Of a stretch of 10,723 bases of DNA, positions 6,291-10,723 are shown in pieces (the first letter of the stretch is position 1; every line of letters starts with the position of its first letter). The stretch spans positions 1 through 10,723 of the forward strand of contig JAKOSZ010000216.1 of NCBI GenBank assembly GCA_029776555.1, given 5' to 3'. A program made the translations under genes and the position numbers. The notes beneath the pieces are model-generated. The model saw only the letters and a program-made list of their open reading frames with translations. It had not been told where the DNA came from and did not search any database. Origin of the DNA: Bacillota bacterium. GTDB taxonomy: Bacteria > Bacillota > Clostridia > Acetivibrionales > JAKOSZ01.

Positions 6291-8314
6291 CAGATACTCA
6301 CCACCCCAACTGACTGTATTTCAACGGCAGGATCCAGCTCATTGTACGACAGCACCACAAGTCCAGGGATAGCCTGTTCCGTCAGCCTCTTAAAGTACAG
6401 CCGCACTATGGGCGACGCCAGTATGATGGGCTGCTGACCCAGCCTCAACACCTTTTCAACCTGCTTTGAAAGGTTCTCCAGGATGGCACTGGACACACCG
6501 GGATCTATGGACAGGTAAGAGCCGTATTCGGTCTTCTGGACCGAATCCATCACTATCTTTTCCAGCTTGGGATCCAGCGTCACCACCTTGGTCCTGCCCT
6601 CTTCAATATACTTCTTTGTTATTGCCCTGCCTAAGGCCTGCCTTACATACTCCGTAAGCATGTCCGTGTCATGGGTCACCGGCGCAAAGTCGGCAAGGGT
6701 CTCCAGTATGGTGACCATGTCCCGGATGCTGACTCCTTCCCGCAGCAGGTTCACCAGCACCTTCTGTATCTCGCCAATTGTCATGAGCTTGGGCACCAGT
6801 TCCTCCACTATGGCAGGATAGTTCTCTTTTATGTTGTCCACCAGTTTCTGTACATCCTGCCTGCTTATGAGCTCATGGACATGCCTCTTTAAAACCTCCG
6901 TCAAGTGGGTGGAAATCACCGACGGGGGGTCCACAACGGTGTAACCCGCTATTTCGGCCTCTTCCCTCTGATTTTCGTCAATCCAGACGGCGGGTAAGCC
7001 AAAGGCGGGCTCCTCGGTTGCTATCCCCTCAATCTCCGCATCGGCGCTGCCCGGATTCATGGCAAGGTAGTGTTCCGGGATTATCTCGCCCCGGGCCACC
7101 TCAACACCCTTGATTTTTATCACATACTCGTTGGGACTTAATTGAATGTTGTCCCTTAAGCGGATTATGGGAATCACCACTCCCAGTTCCAAAGCCAGCT
7201 GCCTTCGTATCATGACCACCCTGTCCAAAAGGTCTCCTCCCTGGTTGACGTCCGCCAGGGGGATTATGCCGTAGCCGAACTCCAGTTCAATGGGGTCCAC
7301 CTGCAATATGCTCATCACGTTTTCAGGCCTTCTCAAGTCCTCCACTTCCACTTCGCTGACGGCGGACCTTTCCCTCTCCTGGGCCTCCGTCTCGATTCTC
7401 TTAAGGGTATAACCCAGGTAGGCCAATAGGGCCGCCATCAGGAGGAAAGGCACCCTGGGCAGGAAAAACGACATGGCCGCACATGCCGCCGAAGCAATAT
7501 ACATGGCCTTTGCGTTATTGAAAACCTGCTTCAGCAGATCATAGCTCAATTCCGAGTCGGAACCCGCCCTGGTGACGATGATGCTGGTGGCCGTTGATAT
7601 CATAACCGCCGGTATCTGGGTCACCAGGCCCTGCCCTATGGTGAGTATGGTATACTTCCTCAACACCTCGTCAAAGGTCCCCGTTCCGTTTATCATCCCC
7701 ATGGCAAAACCGCCGGCAATGTTCACAACGGTAATGATTATACCGGCAATGGCGTCATTTTTCACGAATTTGCTGGCGCCGTCCATTGACCCGTAGAAGT
7801 CGGCCTCTTTTTGTATCAGTTTGCGCCTTTCCTTGGCTTCGGCTTCGTTTATCAAGCCCGAGTTCAAGTCGGCGTCAATGGCCATCTGTTTTCCCGGCAT
7901 GGCGTCTAGGGTGAACCTTGCCGCCACTTCGGCCACCCTTTCCGAACCCCGGGTTATTACCAGGAAGTTGACCACCATGATTATGATGAACATAATAAAG
8001 CCCACCACAGGGTTTCCGCCTGCCACAAAGCTCCCAAAGCCGTCAATTATCCTCCCGGCTTCTCCCCTGCCCAGTATGAGCTTCGTAGCCGCGATGTTTA
8101 AAGCCAGCCTGTAAAGGGTCACAACTACCAGGAGGGAAGGAAATGACGACAGTTCCAGCGCGTTTTTCAGATACACCGTATTAAGCATGGTTATAAGGGT
8201 AAGGGCAATGTTTATGACCAGGAGAAAGTCCAGCACACTCTCTGGAACGGGAATTATAATAGTCAGTATGATAACCACCAGTACGGCAGGTACGGCCAAA
8301 TTCCCCAGTTTCAT
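6290..8314 (-). CDS. flhA: FlhA, flagellar type III export gate protein
   Basis: Largest integral membrane part of the flagellar export gate. It couples proton-motive force to export and docks chaperone-substrate complexes through its cytoplasmic domain. The 674-residue length is typical. Hydrophobic segments at about 7-25, 29-48, 57-77, 103-122, 189-210, 228-247 and 271-302 fit the roughly eight-helix membrane half. The family (FHIPEP) signature is around 126-150 (RVAEVAARFTLDAMPGKQMA, then IDADL), followed by the conserved loop GSMDGASKFVKND (175-187). The cytoplasmic half, about 310-674, has the expected DPPSVISTHLTEVLKRH region. The ATG is 10 bases after the flhB stop. An AAAGG abuts the start codon with no spacer, so the AAAGGGGG about 13 bases upstream may be the functional site. 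It ends in a 1-base overlap with flhF. Confidence 0.97.
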   Translation of the reverse strand: MKLGNLAVPAVLVVIILTIIIPVPESVLDFLLVINIALTLITMLNTVYLKNALELSSFPSLLVVVTLYRLALNIAATKLILGRGEAGRIIDGFGSFVAGGNPVVGFIMFIIIMVVNFLVITRGSERVAEVAARFTLDAMPGKQMAIDADLNSGLINEAEAKERRKLIQKEADFYGSMDGASKFVKNDAIAGIIITVVNIAGGFAMGMINGTGTFDEVLRKYTILTIGQGLVTQIPAVMISTATSIIVTRAGSDSELSYDLLKQVFNNAKAMYIASAACAAMSFFLPRVPFLLMAALLAYLGYTLKRIETEAQERERSAVSEVEVEDLRRPENVMSILQVDPIELEFGYGIIPLADVNQGGDLLDRVVMIRRQLALELGVVIPIIRLRDNIQLSPNEYVIKIKGVEVARGEIIPEHYLAMNPGSADAEIEGIATEEPAFGLPAVWIDENQREEAEIAGYTVVDPPSVISTHLTEVLKRHVHELISRQDVQKLVDNIKENYPAIVEELVPKLMTIGEIQKVLVNLLREGVSIRDMVTILETLADFAPVTHDTDMLTEYVRQALGRAITKKYIEEGRTKVVTLDPKLEKIVMDSVQKTEYGSYLSIDPGVSSAILENLSKQVEKVLRLGQQPIILASPIVRLYFKRLTEQAIPGLVVLSYNELDPAVEIQSVGVVSI

Positions 8315-8324
8315 CCTTTAGCTT

Positions 8325-9518
8325 TTACCCCCTTTCCGAAAAAGCGCCATGGCGGATCCCGGCCCTCTCCCTCAAACTGTATACAAAGGCCAGCACTTCG
8401 GCTACGGCCTGGTACAGTTCAGGCGGTATGGCCTGGCCGATATCCACGGTGTAGTAAATGGTCCTGGCAAGCTGCCTGTTTTCCACTATTTCCACATTGT
8501 TTTCCCTGGCAATTTCCTTTATCCTCAGGGCAATGTAGTCCTGCCCCTTTGCCACCACCACCGGGGCATCCGAGACTTTAGGGTCGTACTTCAATGCCAC
8601 CGCAAAATGGGTCGGGTTCGTAATCACCACATCCGCTTTCGGTATCTCGTGCATCATCCTTCTTAAGGACAGCTGCCTCTGCTTTTGCTTTATCCGGGAT
8701 TTTACTTCCGGATTCCCTTCCGTCTGCTTGAATTCCTCCTTTAATTCCTGTTTGGTCATCCTGAGGCTTTTTTCATACTCCCACCACTGGTATCCGTAGT
8801 CCAGGATGCCCAGTACAATAAGGGCGATACAGAGCCTGACGGCAAGGTTTATGGATATGCCCGCAATATAGGAGGCCGCGGCTATCACATCCATGTTGAT
8901 GGTGTTTAAAATGCCCGTCTCCTCTCCCCTGATAAAGCCGTAGGCCATATAGGCCACGATAGCTATTTTTACCGCCGCCTTTAGGAGCTCGACCAGTGAT
9001 TTCATCGAAAATATCCTCTTTAAACCGATGGCAGGGTTTAACCTGTCCAGCTTAAAGCCAAGAGTCTCCGAGGTAAAGAGAAAGCCCACCTGGGCGGCTC
9101 CCATGGCAAAACCCGCCGCCACGGCTATGGTCAATATGGGCACGATAATCCTGGCAAACACCGTCAGCGTTTCGGCAAACAGCTTTGACAGCACCTGTAC
9201 GCTGAATAAGTTATCAACAAAGGGGTACTCGGTGAGCAAATGGTTTATGAAGTTCAAAAGCTCCTTATAAATATACCCCCCGAACACTTTTAAGCCGACG
9301 AATAAAAACACAAGCACTGTAGCGGAAGAGATCTCCCTGCTCTGGAAGACCTGGCCTTTTTTCCTGGCCTCCTGACGCTTTTTGGGAGTAGCCTTCTCCG
9401 TCTTTTCGTCATTGTCGGCGAAAAGCTGAAGGTCAATCATGACTGTCCCGGCACAGGCTGCTCCGTATCCTTTTATCTCCCAGGCAAGGCAGTCTTTTTT
9501 CACAATCTCCTCCGTCAT
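8325..9518 (-). CDS. flhB: FlhB, export gate protein and substrate-specificity switch
   Basis: Membrane protein of the export gate whose self-cleavage in the cytoplasmic domain switches export from rod/hook to filament substrates. The NPTH cleavage motif is at 301-304 in the numbering used here, followed by FAVALKYDPK. Four hydrophobic helices are visible at about 65-82, 121-147, 180-196 and 211-240. The usual family N-terminus (LQLFADNDEKTEKATPKKRQEA) begins only at about residue 30. The listed start overlaps the fliR stop as ATGA and has AAGG four bases upstream. An alternative ATG at 9440-9438 (Met27, MIDLQLFA) would give a 371-residue protein, closer to usual FlhB length, but has a weaker upstream site. 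The 26 extra residues include two cysteines and have no family match I recognise. Confidence 0.95.
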   Translation of the reverse strand: MTEEIVKKDCLAWEIKGYGAACAGTVMIDLQLFADNDEKTEKATPKKRQEARKKGQVFQSREISSATVLVFLFVGLKVFGGYIYKELLNFINHLLTEYPFVDNLFSVQVLSKLFAETLTVFARIIVPILTIAVAAGFAMGAAQVGFLFTSETLGFKLDRLNPAIGLKRIFSMKSLVELLKAAVKIAIVAYMAYGFIRGEETGILNTINMDVIAAASYIAGISINLAVRLCIALIVLGILDYGYQWWEYEKSLRMTKQELKEEFKQTEGNPEVKSRIKQKQRQLSLRRMMHEIPKADVVITNPTHFAVALKYDPKVSDAPVVVAKGQDYIALRIKEIARENNVEIVENRQLARTIYYTVDIGQAIPPELYQAVAEVLAFVYSLRERAGIRHGAFSERG

Positions 9519-10303
9519 TTTGCCTTCGCACTCTCCACAATGTTAAGCACTGCGGAGTTCATATCCTTCACCATGTCCCCCACCAGACCGACGAAAAGGG
9601 GTATGGTCAGGAAGATGAGTACTACCCCGAGCAAAATCTTAAGCGGCATCCCTACCACGAATATGTTTATCTGCGGCAGTGTCCTGGATATTACCCCCAG
9701 GGCGACATCCACAACCACCATCACGGCCAGTACGGGAGCCCCTATTTTAAAACCAAGCACAAAAGTTTCGGCAAAAACCTTCACAATGCTCATGGTAAAG
9801 CCTTCTTTAAAAACCGCTTCCCCCAGGGGAATGGCCCTGTAACTGTCGCGAAGCGCGCTTATTAAAAGGTGATGCCCGCCCAGCTCAAGCAAAAGCAGCA
9901 TGCTGATGAGAAAGTATATGTTGGCGGTAAAGGGCACCTGGATGTTGCTGACCGGGTCTATAATGTTGACTACTCCAAAGCCGATCTGCATATCGATGAA
10001 CTGGCCGGCCAGGTATATGGCCGAAAACACCAGGTATGCCGCATATCCCATGGCCATGCCCAATATAAACTCTCTGGCGGTTACCGCCGTCAAACTCAAT
10101 ACGCTTTCCGCATACTCCGGTCTTGCAGGCGTTACGGTGCTGACGAGAATCAGCGCCAGGAAAAAGGCCAGCCCCACCTTAAGGTGCGAAGGCACATTCC
10201 TCCTTCCGAAAATGGGCGCCACCACAAAAAGGCCCGCCATTCGCCCAAACACCAGCAAAAAGGTGTCAAACTTATCAAACAAAAACCCCAGAGGCAGGTT
10301 CAA
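9515..10303 (-). CDS. fliR: FliR, flagellar export gate membrane protein (TTG start)
   Basis: Polytopic membrane protein that forms the export gate core with FliP and FliQ. The 262-residue length is normal and about six hydrophobic segments are visible (for example 12-32, 41-58, 79-100, 126-141, 176-202, 213-240). Family-typical stretches include RMAGLFVVAPIFGRRNVPSH at 21-40 and QINIFVVGMPLKILLG at 211-226. The first codon is TTG at 10303-10301. A TGA stands in frame two codons upstream and the first in-frame ATG is codon 22, which would remove part of the conserved first helix. TTG has GGGGGAG six bases upstream, so it is the best start. It lies 56 bases after fliQ and overlaps flhB by 4 bases. 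Confidence 0.96.
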   Translation of the reverse strand: MNLPLGFLFDKFDTFLLVFGRMAGLFVVAPIFGRRNVPSHLKVGLAFFLALILVSTVTPARPEYAESVLSLTAVTAREFILGMAMGYAAYLVFSAIYLAGQFIDMQIGFGVVNIIDPVSNIQVPFTANIYFLISMLLLLELGGHHLLISALRDSYRAIPLGEAVFKEGFTMSIVKVFAETFVLGFKIGAPVLAVMVVVDVALGVISRTLPQINIFVVGMPLKILLGVVLIFLTIPLFVGLVGDMVKDMNSAVLNIVESAKAK

Positions 10304-10316
10304 ACCTCACTCCCCC
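10304..10316 (-). promoter_or_regulatory. fliR ribosome-binding site that fixes the TTG start
   Basis: On the minus strand GGGGGAG (10316-10310) is followed by the six-base spacer TGAGGT and then TTG. Placement and strength support TTG as the fliR initiator, since no ATG or GTG is available in frame between the upstream stop and codon 22. Confidence 0.65.
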
Positions 10317-10329
10317 AAATTTTTACTGA

Positions 10330-10352
10330 TACCCGTAAGCGCTTAAGCGGTA
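10330..10352. repeat. Imperfect palindrome in the fliQ-fliR gap
   Basis: The plus strand reads TACCCGTAAGC (10330-10340) directly followed by GCTTAAGCGGTA (10341-10352). The centre TAAGCGCTTA (10336-10345) is a perfect 10-base palindrome, and the outer TACC/GGTA arms also match across a one-base offset. It lies between the fliQ stop and the fliR ribosome-binding site. No U-run follows, so it is not a standard intrinsic terminator. It could form a small mRNA hairpin or be a protein site, or be chance. Confidence 0.4.
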
Positions 10353-10359
10353 CTTAAAG

Positions 10360-10629
10360 CTACCTTATGAATTCGTTTATGTGCGAAAACAGGTCCTGGA
10401 TGTACTCCACCATTATTCTCAGCATCCACTGGCCGAACAGGCATATGGCCGCGATAACGGCGATTATTTTGGGCACAAAGGTCAAAGTCTGTTCCTGAAT
10501 CTGGGTTGTGGCCTGAAAAACGCTTACGGCTATTCCCACAATCAGGCTGAGCCCGAGAATCGGCGCCGCCAGGTACACCATTACGGCAAGTGCCCTCTGT
10601 GCGATTTCTATAACGGTCCCCTGATCCAT
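10360..10629 (-). CDS. fliQ: FliQ, flagellar export gate membrane protein
   Basis: Small two-helix membrane protein that packs with FliP and FliR in the export gate core. The 89-residue length is the family norm. Hydrophobic helices are at about 14-37 and 52-75, joined by the conserved loop FQATTQIQEQTLTFVPK (38-54), which is diagnostic for FliQ. ATG at 10629-10627 has GAGGG three bases upstream and a further GGGGG about 14 bases upstream. It lies 39 bases after fliP and 56 before fliR. A longer overlapping reading frame in another phase (10343-10639) is an artefact of this gene. Confidence 0.96.
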   Translation of the reverse strand: MDQGTVIEIAQRALAVMVYLAAPILGLSLIVGIAVSVFQATTQIQEQTLTFVPKIIAVIAAICLFGQWMLRIMVEYIQDLFSHINEFIR

Positions 10630-10668
10630 AATCCCTCACATTCCCCCAACTTTTTTGCCCCTTCGGCC

Positions 10669-10723
10669 CTAAAAACTAAAGCTTTTCACTATGGACTCCA
10701 CCACCAGTTCCCAGCCGTTTACC
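10669..10723 (-). CDS. fliP: FliP, flagellar export gate protein (C-terminal end only)
   Basis: Only the last 17 codons are inside the window: VNGWELVVESIVKSFSF then TAG (10671-10669). The pattern GW-x-L-V-V-x-S-I/L-V-x-S-F is typical of the FliP C-terminus, and location just upstream of fliQ is the universal fliPQR order. Most of the gene lies beyond the window edge, so integrity cannot be judged. The following 39 bases hold only the fliQ ribosome-binding region. Confidence 0.8.
   Translation of the reverse strand, partial: VNGWELVVESIVKSFSF

Noticed and set aside
10343..10639. 98-codon minus-strand frame overlapping fliQ in another phase
   Set aside because: FliQ in the alternative frame has its diagnostic loop and correct length. 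This frame is Arg/Gly-rich with no domain and spans the fliQ-fliR gap by chance.
10651..10675. GGGCCGAAGGGGC next to A and T runs between fliP and fliQ as a possible terminator
   Set aside because: The arms do not pair beyond about three bases on either strand, and a terminator here would split the obligate fliPQR unit.

Overview
The window is a stretch of one flagellar/chemotaxis (fla/che) operon, read entirely from the minus strand. Gene order in the direction of transcription (high to low coordinates) is fliP (3' end only), fliQ, fliR, flhB, flhA, flhF, flhG, a YcgR-like PilZ gene, cheB, cheA, and cheW (5' part only). This is the order of the large fla/che operon of Bacillus subtilis and many Clostridia, with one addition: a c-di-GMP receptor gene between flhG and cheB. 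The protein families, gene order, strong G-rich Shine-Dalgarno sites, a TTG start and roughly balanced GC content point to a motile Gram-positive of the Firmicutes, most likely in the Clostridia. I cannot name a genus.

Layout: 10723-8325 carries the membrane core of the flagellar type III export gate (FliP, FliQ, FliR, FlhB), and FlhA completes it down to 6290. Next come FlhF (SRP-type GTPase) and FlhG (MinD-like ATPase), which set flagellar placement and number (6290-4188). A PilZ protein follows (4155-3478), then CheB methylesterase, CheA kinase and the CheW adaptor (3474-1). Packing is very tight. The genes overlap by 1-4 bases at fliR/flhB, flhA/flhF and cheB/cheA, are 3 bases apart at flhF/flhG and pilZ/cheB, and no gap exceeds 56 bases. 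I see no convincing internal promoter or terminator, so the window looks like the middle of a polycistronic unit whose promoter and end lie outside.

How the genes work together: FliPQR, FlhB and FlhA build the proton-motive-force-driven export gate, and FlhB self-cleavage at NPTH switches substrate class. FlhF and FlhG direct where and how many basal bodies assemble. CheA, coupled to receptors by CheW, phosphorylates response regulators including CheB, which demethylates or deamidates receptors for adaptation. The PilZ protein probably couples c-di-GMP level to motor output.

I found no mobile element, CRISPR array, RNA gene or unknown system. The points worth a second look are small: a Gly in place of the usual Asp in the CheA N-box, a possible 26-residue N-terminal extension on FlhB, a TTG start for fliR, an imperfect palindrome between fliQ and fliR, recurring G5/G6 ribosome-binding sites, and two gene pairs that lie in the same frame separated only by a stop and one codon.
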